The notes under the pieces are model-generated. The model saw only the letters and a program-made list of their open reading frames with translations. It was not told where the DNA came from and searched no databases. Below, piece by piece: positions 47,839 to 57,802 of a stretch of DNA of 64,000 nucleotides (the first letter of the stretch is position 1; every line of letters starts with the position of its first letter). The stretch lies in assembly GCA_024636495.1 (NCBI GenBank), contig JAGXGZ010000048.1:89464-153463 (forward strand), given 5' to 3'. This DNA is from Roseobacter sp. (GTDB lineage: Bacteria > Pseudomonadota > Alphaproteobacteria > Rhodobacterales > Rhodobacteraceae). The position numbers and the translations under genes were made by a program.

Positions 47839-49284
47839 ATGACCCTTCAAGCCACCCTGCTGCGACCCTTAATTCGCGGACCAATCAGAACCCAGATTTC
47901 GATCAAGCGCATTTTGGTCGGCGGAAGGCTTGGCGACCTTGGTCGCTTTCCGCGCTATCTGGCCTTTTCACTGATCGGTGGCGCGTTGATCTGGGCCCCT
48001 ATCACGGGGTATCTGCGGACCGCGCCCTTGTCTTTCAAATCATCCACATCGCTGATTTTGCCGGGTTCGGGGGCATCGGCCTCAATGAACCTCAACGGTA
48101 TCGGGCAGGCGTCGTCGTTCGCGAATTCGGCCTTTGCCAGCAATTCAGTCAGCCCGACCGAAACCTATAAACGTCTGATCGGTGCGGACCGTATTCTTGA
48201 GGCAGCGGCCAATTCTATGAACCTGAGCCGACAGGAATTTGGCAAACCTCGAATAAATCTGGTCGACCAAACCAGCCTGATCCACCTTGAGATGACAGGG
48301 CGTTCTGCTGAGGACGCGCAAGCGCGCGGGGATGCTTTGCTGGCCGCATTCTTTGTGGAAATCGACGCCTTGCGCGCAGACGAGCAAAGCACACGCGAAG
48401 ACAGCGGGCTGGGGGCAATCGCGGATTATCGAGCTTCGGTCACGGCAACCCGCGCAGACATCGCCAGACTGCAACGAGAAACCGGGCTGATCTCGAGCAC
48501 ACAATATGACGCGATGATTGAAACAACCCGTTTGTTGCAAAGCCGCGTTCAGGATCTAGCCGCCACGCTTAGCGAGAAAAACCAAAGCGTTGCCTCGCTG
48601 GAAACAACGTTGGGCATTCCCGCCCACGCAGCCGCCGCGACCCTCAAGCTTTATGCAGATGCCGAATTTATCAGCATGACAGATGAGGTTGGCACCCATG
48701 CTGCAAGACTGTCCGAGGCGCGGTCCTTGTTTGGCGGCGGCCACCCAAAGGTGCAGGACGCAGGTGCTGCCTACCGCGCTGCAACGGCAGCAGCCTTACA
48801 GCAGGCGGCGCTTGTCACAGGCCTGGACAAGGCGGCGCTTGGCAATCTTGATCTGGCTCCCGCAGGCGCGCGTGCTGACTTGCTGGCACAACTGGTTCGA
48901 ATGGACGCTGAACGGGCCGGGGTCGCCCAGCAACATGAAACGTTATCTGACCAACTGGCCCAAGATCTGGCGCATCAACAAGGTTTGGCCACAACCGCCG
49001 CACGACTTCAGGACTTGCAACGCGACTTCTCTGTAGCCGAAGCCGTTTTTGCCAGCGCAATCGCACGCGCGCAATCGACTAAATCGGACGTCTACGCCTC
49101 GTATCCTTTGGTTCAGGTGCTTGAAAACCCGTCACTTCCCGACGCACCATCTTCGCCCAACCGCAAACTTGCGATCGCGGCGGGGGGGGCTGCAACCTTT
49201 CTGATGCTGATGGGCCTGTTGTTGGGTTGGACACGCTCAGCCGTGATCGGTCGCCTGCTCAATAAACCAGAGGTGGCAAAGTGA
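47839..49284 (+). CDS. Polysaccharide chain-length / co-polymerase protein (Wzz/GumC type, no kinase)
   Basis: Inner-membrane protein of 481 aa. Membrane segments near residues 38-58 (YLAFSLIGGALIWAPITGYL) and 442-462 (LAIAAGGAATFLMLMGLLLGW) frame a large periplasmic part rich in coiled coil (residues about 190-410). It lacks the C-terminal tyrosine kinase found in Wzc proteins. With the exporter at 40.1 kb it should set chain length and span the periplasm. The next gene starts inside its last codons (GTGA overlap). Confidence 0.88.
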   Translation: MTLQATLLRPLIRGPIRTQISIKRILVGGRLGDLGRFPRYLAFSLIGGALIWAPITGYLRTAPLSFKSSTSLILPGSGASASMNLNGIGQASSFANSAFASNSVSPTETYKRLIGADRILEAAANSMNLSRQEFGKPRINLVDQTSLIHLEMTGRSAEDAQARGDALLAAFFVEIDALRADEQSTREDSGLGAIADYRASVTATRADIARLQRETGLISSTQYDAMIETTRLLQSRVQDLAATLSEKNQSVASLETTLGIPAHAAAATLKLYADAEFISMTDEVGTHAARLSEARSLFGGGHPKVQDAGAAYRAATAAALQQAALVTGLDKAALGNLDLAPAGARADLLAQLVRMDAERAGVAQQHETLSDQLAQDLAHQQGLATTAARLQDLQRDFSVAEAVFASAIARAQSTKSDVYASYPLVQVLENPSLPDAPSSPNRKLAIAAGGAATFLMLMGLLLGWTRSAVIGRLLNKPEVAK

Positions 49285-50549
49285 TCACCAACAACCCTGC
49301 CGAGCGTATGATCTACAAGGCTATGATATTTACATGGCCGCTTTATGCCGTTGGCGCGCTTTACGTCGTTGGGCCTGTCTTGGCGTGGATCTTGGGCGGG
49401 CTGGCTGCGCTATCCCTTTATCTTGGCCCAGCCATCCGCGAGGATTTGCGCGCAACAGGCCGCGTTCCGGTGTTGGTCTGGGTTTGGTTCATTGGCATGG
49501 CCGTGATGTTGGTTGCACTTTGGGTTGGCCATATGGATTGGGGGCTTGGCACAAAGCAAACCATCAAGTCTTCGATCGGCTGGGCAAAGGGGTGGGCGCT
49601 GCTGGCACTTTTCCCGCTGATCGGCGCAGTGCTTCCCATCCGCCGCGAGGTTCTGGTGCGGGGGCAATGCATGATCGGGATGGGCACGTTGATCTTGGCA
49701 CCGCTAATGCTGATCGCACCCTACATTGGCCTGCCCGAACGCATCTTCGTCTCGCCCCTCAAGGCCGTCGGCGGCCCTGGCCCAGAATATTTCAGCGTCT
49801 ACCTGTTCACCTTTGATCCCGCCAGCTGGACACCGCGCTGGCAGTTCTACGCGCCTTGGTCCCCCTTCGCAGCCCTGTTGGGTGTAGTCATGGTCCTGTT
49901 CGCCCTTGAAGAGAAAGATCGCAAGTTCATGCTGGCAGGGATTGCGGCTGGTATCTTGATGATCCTTGCCTCTAAATCCCGGATGGGGCTGGTCGGCCTG
50001 GTCGCCTGCACGATTGGCCCACGGATGATGCCGCTGCTTCTGAAAACTTGGGCGTGGCACGTCACAGCATCTGTCGCAGCCTCTGCCGCCGTACTGGGAA
50101 CTGCCGCGATTACGCTGGCAAATGACGCGGTTTCGACGTTCAAAGGCGCACGGGCTGACAGCACCCGGGTCCGTGAAACGTTGCAACGTATCGCATGGGA
50201 ACGCTGGCAGAACGAAGCGGTTTGGTTTGGTCATGGCACCGTTCATCCCGGCCCCCATGTGGTCGAATACATGCCCATTGGCAGTCATCACACGTGGTAC
50301 GGGCTGTTGTTCGTCAAAGGGCTGGTCGGGTTTGGTGCCCTGTTGGTGCCGATGGTCTGGCATACTCTTTTCGCGATGGCAGATGCCGCCCGTCATCCTA
50401 GAGGGCGCTTGCCGATGGGCATCTTGATGACCATTGTCCTGTTGTCATTCGGCGAAAACCTCGAGATCGAAGCCTATATGCTTTGGCCAGCGCTTGTCTT
50501 GCTGGGGGTTCATCTGCGTGAAGTGGCGGACGACCAGCAAGACAGCTAA
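49281..50549 (+). CDS. O-antigen ligase/polymerase-like membrane protein (Wzy candidate)
   Basis: A polytopic membrane protein of 422 aa with about ten helices. The long periplasmic loop holds an Arg/His-rich stretch, with the motif GHGTVHPGPHVVEYMPIGSHHTWYGL near residue 320 (split: GHGTVHPG, then HHTWYGLL), as in O-antigen ligases and Wzy polymerases. It starts at a GTG overlapping the stop of the chain-length gene. It is the only protein of its kind in the locus, so it is the most likely polymerase. Confidence 0.87.
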   Translation: MITNNPAERMIYKAMIFTWPLYAVGALYVVGPVLAWILGGLAALSLYLGPAIREDLRATGRVPVLVWVWFIGMAVMLVALWVGHMDWGLGTKQTIKSSIGWAKGWALLALFPLIGAVLPIRREVLVRGQCMIGMGTLILAPLMLIAPYIGLPERIFVSPLKAVGGPGPEYFSVYLFTFDPASWTPRWQFYAPWSPFAALLGVVMVLFALEEKDRKFMLAGIAAGILMILASKSRMGLVGLVACTIGPRMMPLLLKTWAWHVTASVAASAAVLGTAAITLANDAVSTFKGARADSTRVRETLQRIAWERWQNEAVWFGHGTVHPGPHVVEYMPIGSHHTWYGLLFVKGLVGFGALLVPMVWHTLFAMADAARHPRGRLPMGILMTIVLLSFGENLEIEAYMLWPALVLLGVHLREVADDQQDS

Positions 50550-50614
50550 AGCGCTTTACGGCGCAGCGTTCTGCGGCGACAGTCGCAGGGTATGCTAGCA
50601 AGGAAAGCACCTTC

Positions 50615-51571
50615 ATGACCGACCACACCGTTTCCGCCAAACCGGGCACTGTTCATTGGGGCCGCTTTTGGTCAGATCTGCCGCCTGTTCTTACGATTGC
50701 CGATGGAGATCGCGCAACGGTTCAAACGTTTTCTGGTCGCGCAATCACGTTACCACCCGCCGGATCAGGCATGACGGTAGCACCTGAACATTGTGAAATT
50801 CTGGATGCAGGCCTGCCCGGTCAGGCGCATCTTCTTACTGGCCCTATTGCCATTAAGGGGGCCCTACCCGGCGATGTCTTGAAGATTACGATAGAAAAGA
50901 TCGCGTTGGGGGCCGATTGGGGGTTCAACGTTGTCCGACCCGCAGCCGGCACATTGCCCGGTGAGTTCCCTGTATCGTCCGAGACAATGACCCATATTCC
51001 CATTGATCAGGCCAAACACACTGCCCGTTTGCCATGGGGCGCGACGCTGCCACTGACCCCGTTTTTTGGGGTCATGGGCGTCGCCCCACCGCCCGAATGG
51101 GGCGAGATTACGTCGATCCAGCCGCGGTTGCACGGCGGCAACATGGATTTGAAACTGCTGACCGAAGGTGCCACGCTGTATCTGCCTGTCCATGTGGCAG
51201 GAGCGATGTTTTCTTGTGGTGACGGTCATGGGTGCCAAGGGGACGGCGAGGTTTGCATCACCGCCCTTGAGACCGCTTTGACGGGCACATTCCGTTTTGA
51301 TCTACTTAAGGCAGGCACGACGGCGATTGATCATCCAAGGGCCGAAACCAAGGACGAGATTATCTCGATGGGGTTTCATGCCAGCCTCGATACTGCTTTG
51401 CAAATCGCTCTTCGGCAAATGATCGCGATGATCCGCGAGAGGGTCGATATCAGCGAAACCGAAGCTTATCAGCTTTGCTCGTTAGCTGCAGATTTTGCCG
51501 TGACGCAATCGGTCAATCAGGAAAAAGGTGTTCACGGGCGGCTGCGCAAGTCACTTTTCCAGATCACTTAG
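50615..51571 (+). CDS. Acetamidase/formamidase family protein
   Basis: A metal-dependent amidase of 318 aa with the FmdA/AmdA fold: HWGRFWSDLPPVLTIADGD at the start, GPIAIKGALPGDVLKITIE, and the zinc-binding HVAGAMFSCGDGHGCQGDGE. It has an AAGGAAAG site near the ATG. It releases ammonia from short amides such as formamide or acetamide; the true substrate is open. It is independent of the polysaccharide genes upstream by about 65 bases and convergent with hemN. Confidence 0.9.
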   Translation: MTDHTVSAKPGTVHWGRFWSDLPPVLTIADGDRATVQTFSGRAITLPPAGSGMTVAPEHCEILDAGLPGQAHLLTGPIAIKGALPGDVLKITIEKIALGADWGFNVVRPAAGTLPGEFPVSSETMTHIPIDQAKHTARLPWGATLPLTPFFGVMGVAPPPEWGEITSIQPRLHGGNMDLKLLTEGATLYLPVHVAGAMFSCGDGHGCQGDGEVCITALETALTGTFRFDLLKAGTTAIDHPRAETKDEIISMGFHASLDTALQIALRQMIAMIRERVDISETEAYQLCSLAADFAVTQSVNQEKGVHGRLRKSLFQIT

Positions 51572-51573
51572 CC

Positions 51574-52929
51574 CTAGATGGCGCTGCTATGTGCTGCTTG
51601 GGCGGGCTGAAACATATCCAGCTGCCCTGCCAGTATACGCACCAACGGCTCGAACCCGTCTTTGACGAAAAGACGTTGATCACTTAGCTCAACACCATCG
51701 GGGAACGCCGCTGCAAGCTGCGCCAGTGTTTGGGAAATCATCGATGCGAACGCGGGAAATTTTGCCTGTAGCTGTACGACGTCAATCGCAAACCCACACA
51801 TCAACTGCTCTATCGCAGAAGCGATCCAGCGATCCGCATCAGACAACGCATGCCCGCGAGATCCCGCAAGCGTTCCGGCCTCGATCGCTGCCTGATATTT
51901 TGCTGTGGCTGGTTGGTTTTGACTATAGCCTTGTGGAAATTTCGAAATGGCAGATGCGCCAAGTCCGATCAGAACCTCGGCCGTGTCATCGGTATATCCT
52001 TGAAAATTGCGATGCAGACTGCCGTTTTCCTTGGCTTTGGAAAGCCCGTCGCCGGGGCGCGCAAAATGATCAAACCCTATCGGTTCAAACCCGTCAGAGG
52101 TCAGCAAAATTTGCGCCAGTTCAGACAGGGCAAACCGCGTCTCGGCATTGGGCAGGGCGCTTTCGTCAATCAAAACCTGCCGTTTCGACATCCACGGCAC
52201 ATGCGCATAGCCATAAAGCGCAATACGGTCAGGTTGCAGGGATAATACTTCTTGCAAAGACAGGCTGAGGCTTTCTTCGGTCTGATAGGGTAAACCGTAC
52301 AGCAGGTCCATGTTCAGACTGTCCAGTTTGCCAGACCGCAGGTGTTGGACAACTTCGGAGGTTTGGTCGAAAGATTGCAATCGCCCGATAGCTTGCTGCA
52401 CCCGAGGTGCAAAATCTTGCACCCCGATACTTGCACGGTTCATGCCATAAGCCAGCAGGGTATCAAGAAGGGGCTTTGAGGCCTCAGTCGGGTCAATCTC
52501 GACCGAGAATTCGAAGGAAGACCCCACATCAAACGCCCCGAAAACCTTATCCAACAGCCGAGCCATCAGATCAGGGGACAATATCGTCGGTGTCCCTCCG
52601 CCCAGATGCAACCTTGACAGCGAAACCCGCGAGGGCAGGTTTGCACGGACCAGATCGATCTCTTTCAGCAACGTTTCGATATATGCCTCGACCGGACGCA
52701 GCGTTGAGGTGCCTTGCGTCCGACAGGCGCAAAACCAGCAAAGCCGTTTGCAAAACGGGATGTGCAGGTAAAGCGAAACGCTTGCGCCATCGTGGACAGC
52801 ATGCAGCCAGTCCGCTTGGTCGGTTGGCCCCACTTGATCGGAAAAGTGATTGGCCGGCGGATAGCTGGTATAACGAGGGACTTTGGCGTCAAAAATGCCG
52901 TAGCGGCGGAGTTGCTTAAGATGTGTCAT
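51574..52929 (-). CDS. hemN: Oxygen-independent coproporphyrinogen III dehydrogenase
   Basis: Radical-SAM enzyme for anaerobic haem synthesis. The Fe-S motif is C-x3-C-x2-C in PFCKRLCWFCAC, followed by LHLGGGTPTILSPD and GPYQTE-like NMDLLYGLPYQTEESL, and the C-terminal HemN domain. The start at 52929 (MTHLKQLRRYG) gives about 451 aa; a start 15 bases upstream is possible. Neither has a clear ribosome site. The FNR box at 52963 lies 34 bases upstream, so expression should rise without oxygen. Confidence 0.95.
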   Translation of the reverse strand: MTHLKQLRRYGIFDAKVPRYTSYPPANHFSDQVGPTDQADWLHAVHDGASVSLYLHIPFCKRLCWFCACRTQGTSTLRPVEAYIETLLKEIDLVRANLPSRVSLSRLHLGGGTPTILSPDLMARLLDKVFGAFDVGSSFEFSVEIDPTEASKPLLDTLLAYGMNRASIGVQDFAPRVQQAIGRLQSFDQTSEVVQHLRSGKLDSLNMDLLYGLPYQTEESLSLSLQEVLSLQPDRIALYGYAHVPWMSKRQVLIDESALPNAETRFALSELAQILLTSDGFEPIGFDHFARPGDGLSKAKENGSLHRNFQGYTDDTAEVLIGLGASAISKFPQGYSQNQPATAKYQAAIEAGTLAGSRGHALSDADRWIASAIEQLMCGFAIDVVQLQAKFPAFASMISQTLAQLAAAFPDGVELSDQRLFVKDGFEPLVRILAGQLDMFQPAQAAHSSAI

Positions 52930-52962
52930 GCAGGTAGGTTGCAAAAGCGACGATAATTTTCC

Positions 52963-52976
52963 TTGATATAGATCAA
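52963..52976. promoter_or_regulatory. FNR box between hemN and fnrL
   Basis: TTGAT-ATAG-ATCAA, a perfect match to the FNR consensus. It lies three bases before the fnrL ATG and 34 bases upstream of the hemN start. On the fnrL side it would block transcription or overlap the ribosome site, which fits autorepression; on the hemN side it may activate. Confidence 0.88.
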
Positions 52977-52979
52977 ATC

Positions 52980-53714
52980 ATGACAGTCGATTTGCTTTCA
53001 CGACAAAAATGTAGCGATTGCCCTATCCGGCATCGGGCTGTTTGCGCGCGGTGCAGCCCCAGTGAACTTGACCGGCTTGAGCAACTAAAGACCTACAAGT
53101 CCTTTAAAGCGGGCGATCCTATTTTGTGGCGCGGCGACAAGCTGACCTATGTTGCGTCACTGGTGCAAGGTGTCGCGACCCTTGGCAAAACGATGGAAGA
53201 CGGTCGCACGCAAATGGTGGGCCTGCTGCTGCCTTCGGATTTCATCGGGCGCCCCGGCAGAGCCGAGATCGATTTCGATGTGGTTGCTGTGACCGATGTG
53301 ACATTGTGCTGTTTTCAGCGCAAACCGTTTGAGGAAATGATCCAGTCAACGCCGCATATCGCACAGCGCTTGGTTGAAATGGCACTGGACGAACTGGACG
53401 TGGCCCGCGAATGGATGCTGCTTTTGGGTCGTAAAACCGCGCGTGAAAAAATCGCGACGTTCATTCATATGCTTGTACAGCGCCAGCATTTGGGCGGTGT
53501 CGAAGACACCAAAAAAGATTTGGTTTTGCCACTGACCCAGGAACAAATCGCCAACTATCTTGGGCTGACGCTGGAAACAGTCAGCCGCCAGTTAGGCGCC
53601 ATGAAGAAAGAAGGCATCGTGCACTTTTCTGATCGTCGGCATTTCAAGGTTGTCGATTTTCCCGCCTTGCAAATAGCAACTGGTGACGATTCTGACGGCG
53701 GTATGCTTGTCTAG
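52980..53714 (+). CDS. fnrL: Crp/Fnr family oxygen-responsive regulator (FnrL)
   Basis: A 4Fe-4S oxygen sensor of 244 aa. The cluster cysteines are in the N-terminal CSDCPIRHRAVCARC, and a further Cys lies in the effector domain (VTLCCFQRK). The Crp-type helix-turn-helix is LTQEQIANYLGLTLETVSRQL, with the E-x2-S-R residues that read TTGAT. It controls the cbb3 cluster downstream, as its sites precede ccoN and ccoG. The ATG has no separate ribosome site because the FNR box fills that space. Confidence 0.95.
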   Translation: MTVDLLSRQKCSDCPIRHRAVCARCSPSELDRLEQLKTYKSFKAGDPILWRGDKLTYVASLVQGVATLGKTMEDGRTQMVGLLLPSDFIGRPGRAEIDFDVVAVTDVTLCCFQRKPFEEMIQSTPHIAQRLVEMALDELDVAREWMLLLGRKTAREKIATFIHMLVQRQHLGGVEDTKKDLVLPLTQEQIANYLGLTLETVSRQLGAMKKEGIVHFSDRRHFKVVDFPALQIATGDDSDGGMLV

Positions 53715-53756
53715 ATCGGGATCATGCGACCGCCAAGCAATGTCGCGCCCCACGAC

Positions 53757-53770
53757 TTGATCTGCATCAA
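53757..53770 (+). promoter_or_regulatory. FNR box upstream of uspA
   Basis: TTGAT-CTGC-ATCAA. A TTATCT at 53793-53798 has the spacing of a class II FNR promoter -10 box (centre about 32 bases downstream). The start codon follows at 53826. Confidence 0.88.
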
Positions 53771-53825
53771 AGCGTGAAATTTCGCAAAGTGGTTATCTCC
53801 TTTAAACCCAAAGGAGAACATCGCG

Positions 53826-54233
53826 ATGTACAACAACATTCTGATCCCCGTCGTACTGGATAACACCGACAAAAACGAAGTCTCGTTTAAAGCGGCACGC
53901 ACGCTTGCCGATGAGGGGGCGCATTTCACGCTGCTGCACGTGATCGAAGCGATCCCGGTCTATGTGTCCGATTACATTCCCACCGATTACATCATTGAAG
54001 CGCGGGACAAGGTTCAGGCTCAGCTTGAAGCATTGGCCAAGACGCTGCCCAACTGCCATGCAGCAACGACCGAAGGCCGCGCAGGATCACGCATCCTGAA
54101 ATGGGCCGAGGAAAACGGATCTGATTGCATTGTGATCGCATCCCACCAGCCGGTATTTTCGGACATTCTATTGGGATCTGTCGCCCATCACGTTGTGCGC
54201 CACGCAAAATGTGCGGTCCACGTGATCAGATAA
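53826..54233 (+). CDS. uspA: Universal stress protein
   Basis: A UspA-family cytoplasmic protein of 135 aa. It begins NILIPVVLDNTD and ends with the conserved ATP-binding region IVIASHQPVFSDILLGSVAHHVV. It has a strong AAAGGAG site and lies between fnrL and ccoN under its own FNR box, so it is part of the low-oxygen response. Its molecular role is not clear from the sequence. Confidence 0.92.
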   Translation: MYNNILIPVVLDNTDKNEVSFKAARTLADEGAHFTLLHVIEAIPVYVSDYIPTDYIIEARDKVQAQLEALAKTLPNCHAATTEGRAGSRILKWAEENGSDCIVIASHQPVFSDILLGSVAHHVVRHAKCAVHVIR

Positions 54234-54252
54234 GTCTCCCCGGCCTGAAAAC

Positions 54253-54266
54253 TTGATGTGGATCAA
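54253..54266 (+). promoter_or_regulatory. FNR box upstream of ccoN
   Basis: TTGAT-GTGG-ATCAA. A GATAAT at 54293-54298 stands at class II distance, which would give a leader of about 45-50 bases before ccoN. Confidence 0.9.
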
Positions 54267-54350
54267 GGTCGACCATCTGCCCAGCGGCTATCCGATAATT
54301 GCGAACAGATGCGCGCGCCCGCCGGGGCAGCGGCAATAAGAAGGTGCAAT

Positions 54351-55967
54351 ATGAACTATTTCAAACTCGTTATTTTGGGGATCATCGCCATTGTGGCCGC
54401 TATGGGCATGAACTGGGGCCATGATCTGGCCTATCAGGTTCATGCCTTTATTATCATGGCCGTTGCTGCGGGGATGTTCGTCTGGGTGCTGCGGCGCATT
54501 GATGAACCCGCGCCCGTTGCCGAAGTGGGCTATGCCGATGGGGTGATACGCGCGGGCGTGATTGCCACTGCCTTTTGGGGCGTCACGGGATTTCTTGTGG
54601 GCACCTTCATCGCGTTCCAACTGGCCTTTCCCGAATTGAATTTCGACTGGGGCCAGCCCTTTACCAACTTTGGCAGACTGCGCCCCCTCCACACCTCGGC
54701 AGTGATTTTTGCCTTTGGGGGCAACGCGTTGATTTGCACCTCGTTCTACGTGGTCCAGCGCACCAGCTCTGTGCGCCTGTTCGGTGGCAACCTGTCTTGG
54801 TTCGTCTTCTGGGGCTATCAGCTGTTTATCGTGCTGGCAGCCACCGGGTATCTGCTTGGCTCGACACAATCCAAAGAATATGCCGAACCTGAGTGGTACA
54901 CCGATATTTGGCTGACCATCGTCTGGCTTGCCTATCTTGCGGTGTTTTTAGGTACGATCATCCGCCGCCGCGAACGGCACATCTATGTGGCCAACTGGTT
55001 CTACCTTAGCTTCATCGTCACCGTTGCGATGCTGCATCTGGTCAACAACCTGTCGATCCCGGTCAGTTTCTGGGGGTCAAAGTCGGTCCAGCTTTTTGCA
55101 GGCGTTCAAGACGCGATGACCCAGTGGTGGTACGGCCACAACGCCGTTGGCTTTTTCCTGACCGCCGGTTTCTTGGGGATGATGTATTACTTCGTTCCGA
55201 AACAAGCCAACCGCCCTGTCTATTCCTATAAACTGTCGATCATCCACTTTTGGTCCCTGATCTTTTTGTACATCTGGGCCGGACCACACCACTTGCACTA
55301 TACCGCACTGCCCGATTGGGCCGCGACCCTTGGCATGGTGTTTTCCATCGTACTGTGGATGCCCAGCTGGGGTGGCATGATTAACGGTCTGATGACGCTT
55401 CAAGGCGCATGGGACAAACTGCGCACCGACCCGATTTTGCGGATGTTCGTCATCTCGCTGGGGTTCTACGGCATGTCCACATTCGAGGGCCCGATGATGT
55501 CGATCCGCGCTGTCAATTCGCTGTCGCATTACACCGACTGGACCATCGGGCACGTGCATTCGGGTGCTTTGGGCTGGAACGGCATGATCACCTTTGGCGC
55601 GCTGTACTTCCTGACACCGAAACTGTGGGGACGTGACAAGATGTATTCGATGTCGGCGATCAACTGGCACTTCTGGTTGGCCACCATCGGCATTGTTTTA
55701 TACGCATCCTCCATGTGGGTTACAGGCATCATGGAAGGCCTGATGTGGCGCGAAGTCGATGATCAAGGCTTCTTGGTCAACTCCTTTGCCGACACCGTAG
55801 CCGCCAAATTCCCGATGTATGTGGTGCGCGGCATGGGGGGTGTACTGTATCTGAGCGGTGCGCTGATCATGGTGTGGAACATGTGGATGACCATTCGCGG
55901 TGCGAAACCTGCCACCACGGCGCTGCCCGCCACATCTGTGCCCTCCAACGCAACACCAGCAGAATAA
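54351..55967 (+). CDS. ccoN: cbb3-type cytochrome c oxidase subunit I
   Basis: Catalytic haem-copper subunit of the high-affinity cbb3 oxidase, 538 aa with 12 or more membrane helices. Haem b and b3/CuB ligands lie in [50 protein letters not shown] and [13 protein letters not shown]. The start at 54351 gives the family N-terminus; codons upstream overlap the promoter. It opens the ccoNOQP operon under FNR control. Confidence 0.97.
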   Translation: MNYFKLVILGIIAIVAAMGMNWGHDLAYQVHAFIIMAVAAGMFVWVLRRIDEPAPVAEVGYADGVIRAGVIATAFWGVTGFLVGTFIAFQLAFPELNFDWGQPFTNFGRLRPLHTSAVIFAFGGNALICTSFYVVQRTSSVRLFGGNLSWFVFWGYQLFIVLAATGYLLGSTQSKEYAEPEWYTDIWLTIVWLAYLAVFLGTIIRRRERHIYVANWFYLSFIVTVAMLHLVNNLSIPVSFWGSKSVQLFAGVQDAMTQWWYGHNAVGFFLTAGFLGMMYYFVPKQANRPVYSYKLSIIHFWSLIFLYIWAGPHHLHYTALPDWAATLGMVFSIVLWMPSWGGMINGLMTLQGAWDKLRTDPILRMFVISLGFYGMSTFEGPMMSIRAVNSLSHYTDWTIGHVHSGALGWNGMITFGALYFLTPKLWGRDKMYSMSAINWHFWLATIGIVLYASSMWVTGIMEGLMWREVDDQGFLVNSFADTVAAKFPMYVVRGMGGVLYLSGALIMVWNMWMTIRGAKPATTALPATSVPSNATPAE

Positions 55968-55979
55968 GGAGCTGATATC

Positions 55980-56705
55980 ATGGCACTTATCGACAAACAC
56001 GCCATCCTTGAAAAAAGCCCCACCTTACTGCTTGTGGCATCGCTGCTGGTGGTCTCAGTTGGCGGGATCGTAGAGATCGCCCCCCTGTTCTGGCTGGAAA
56101 ACACGATTGAGAAAGTCGAAGGCGTGCGGCCTTATTCGCCGCTCGAACTGACCGGGCGCGACATCTATGTGCGCGAAGGCTGCTATGTCTGCCACAGTCA
56201 GATGATCCGCCCGATGCGCGACGAGGTAGAACGCTATGGCCACTATTCGCTGGCGGCTGAATCGATGTATGACCATCCGTTTCAGTGGGGGTCTAAACGC
56301 ACCGGACCGGATGTAGCGCGCGTGGGCGGGCGCTATTCCGACGCATGGCATGTGGATCACCTAAGCAATCCGCAATCTGTGGTGCCGGAATCGATCATGC
56401 CCAAATACGCGTTCCTCAAGGAAACGCCGATCGAGCCTATCCACATCGAGGCGCTGCTTAAAACCCACCGTTTTGTCGGCGTGCCCTATTCGGACGAACA
56501 GATCGAAGAGGCGCAGTCAGATTTCCGCGTTCAGGCAGACCCCGATGCCGATTATGACGCCATGCTAGAACGCTACCCCGGCGCAGCTGTGGCAAACTTT
56601 GATGGCCAGCCCGAATTAACCGAGATGGACGCGCTGATTTCATATCTGCAAGTCCTTGGAACCATGGTTGATTTCTCGACCTTCACACCAGACGCCAGCC
56701 GCTAG
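55980..56705 (+). CDS. ccoO: cbb3-type oxidase subunit II (monohaem cytochrome c)
   Basis: A membrane-anchored monohaem cytochrome c of 241 aa. It has one N-terminal anchor ([24 protein letters not shown]), the haem motif in [19 protein letters not shown], and a distal Met in [10 protein letters not shown]. It passes electrons from CcoP to CcoN. It starts 12 bases after ccoN with an AAGGAGC site. Confidence 0.96.
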   Translation: MALIDKHAILEKSPTLLLVASLLVVSVGGIVEIAPLFWLENTIEKVEGVRPYSPLELTGRDIYVREGCYVCHSQMIRPMRDEVERYGHYSLAAESMYDHPFQWGSKRTGPDVARVGGRYSDAWHVDHLSNPQSVVPESIMPKYAFLKETPIEPIHIEALLKTHRFVGVPYSDEQIEEAQSDFRVQADPDADYDAMLERYPGAAVANFDGQPELTEMDALISYLQVLGTMVDFSTFTPDASR

Positions 56706-56716
56706 GGAGATCTGAT

Positions 56717-56911
56717 ATGCACACCTATTCCTTTCTGCGCGAACTGGCTGACAGCTGGGTCTTGCTTGCGATGTTCTTGTTTTTTGCAGGCGTGATCATG
56801 TTTGCGTTCAGACCCGGAAGCACAAAAATCTACGCCGATGTGGCCAAGATCCCCTTGGGCGATGACACCCAACCCAAAAACACCACAGATAAAGGGGACA
56901 AAAATGTCTAA
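56717..56911 (+). CDS. ccoQ: cbb3-type oxidase small subunit CcoQ
   Basis: A 64 aa single-span membrane protein (SWVLLAMFLFFAGVIMFAF) followed by a polar tail with FRPGSTKIYADVAKIPL. CcoQ stabilises the oxidase complex. It lies 11 bases after ccoO and overlaps the ccoP start by eight bases. Confidence 0.93.
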   Translation: MHTYSFLRELADSWVLLAMFLFFAGVIMFAFRPGSTKIYADVAKIPLGDDTQPKNTTDKGDKNV

Positions 56912-57767
56912 TCGCAAGAAAGACGACGTCACCGGCACCGAAACAACGGGTCACAGCTGGGACGGCATCGAAGAGCTGAACACGCCCCTGCCCCGCTGGT
57001 GGCTGTGGACCCTGTATCTTTGCATCATTTGGGGGATTATTTATACAATCGCCTATCCCGCATGGCCCATGGTTTCAGGGGCGACAAAGGGCGTCTTGGG
57101 ATGGTCCACGCGCGCGAATGTTGCGGCAGAGATCACGGCACACGAGGCCAAGAATGCCAAACTGGTTACAGCACTACTGGGCACTGACATGGAAGCATTG
57201 CCTGCAAATGCTGACTTGAACCGGTATGCGATTGCGCGCGGTGGTTCGGTTTTCCGGGCCAATTGTTCGCAATGTCACGGGTCAGGTGCTGCGGGGGCCA
57301 AGGGTTATCCGAACTTGCTGGATGACGACTGGCTTTGGGGCGGTCAGATGGCTGACATCGAATACACCGTGCGCCACGGCATCCGCAACGAACAAGACGG
57401 CGATGCCCGTTATTCCCAGATGCCCGCATTTGGCGAAATTCTGGAAAAGGAAGAAATCGCAGCGGTTGTCGAACATGTCGTATCTTTGTCCAGCACTGAC
57501 TATGACGCGGACATTGCCGCAGCGGGGGCGGCAGTTTTTGCCGGGAACTGTTCGGCATGCCACGGCGAGACCGGCTTGGGTGATCGCGCTCAGGGCGCGC
57601 CCAACCTCGCTGATGCGATTTGGCTTTACGGCGGCGACCGGCAGACATTGACCAACACGGTCGTCAACGCCCGGTTTGGCATCATGCCAGCCTGGGGCCC
57701 GCGCCTAACCGAAGCCGATGTTCGCGCGGTTTCAGCCTACGTGCACTCTTTGGGAGGCGGAGAGTAG
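56904..57767 (+). CDS. ccoP: cbb3-type oxidase subunit III (dihaem cytochrome c)
   Basis: A dihaem cytochrome c of 287 aa. The anchor follows a short cytoplasmic start that contains the motif TTGHSWDGIEELNTPLPRWW. The two haem sites are CSQCHG and CSACHG, in two cytochrome c domains at about residues 110-190 and 200-287. It accepts electrons from the bc1 side. The start at 56904 is inside the end of ccoQ; the longer frame overlapping ccoQ is not conserved. Confidence 0.96.
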   Translation: MSNRKKDDVTGTETTGHSWDGIEELNTPLPRWWLWTLYLCIIWGIIYTIAYPAWPMVSGATKGVLGWSTRANVAAEITAHEAKNAKLVTALLGTDMEALPANADLNRYAIARGGSVFRANCSQCHGSGAAGAKGYPNLLDDDWLWGGQMADIEYTVRHGIRNEQDGDARYSQMPAFGEILEKEEIAAVVEHVVSLSSTDYDADIAAAGAAVFAGNCSACHGETGLGDRAQGAPNLADAIWLYGGDRQTLTNTVVNARFGIMPAWGPRLTEADVRAVSAYVHSLGGGE

Positions 57768-57802
57768 CACGATAGAGACCGGTTAATCATAATCGGTCCA
57801 CT

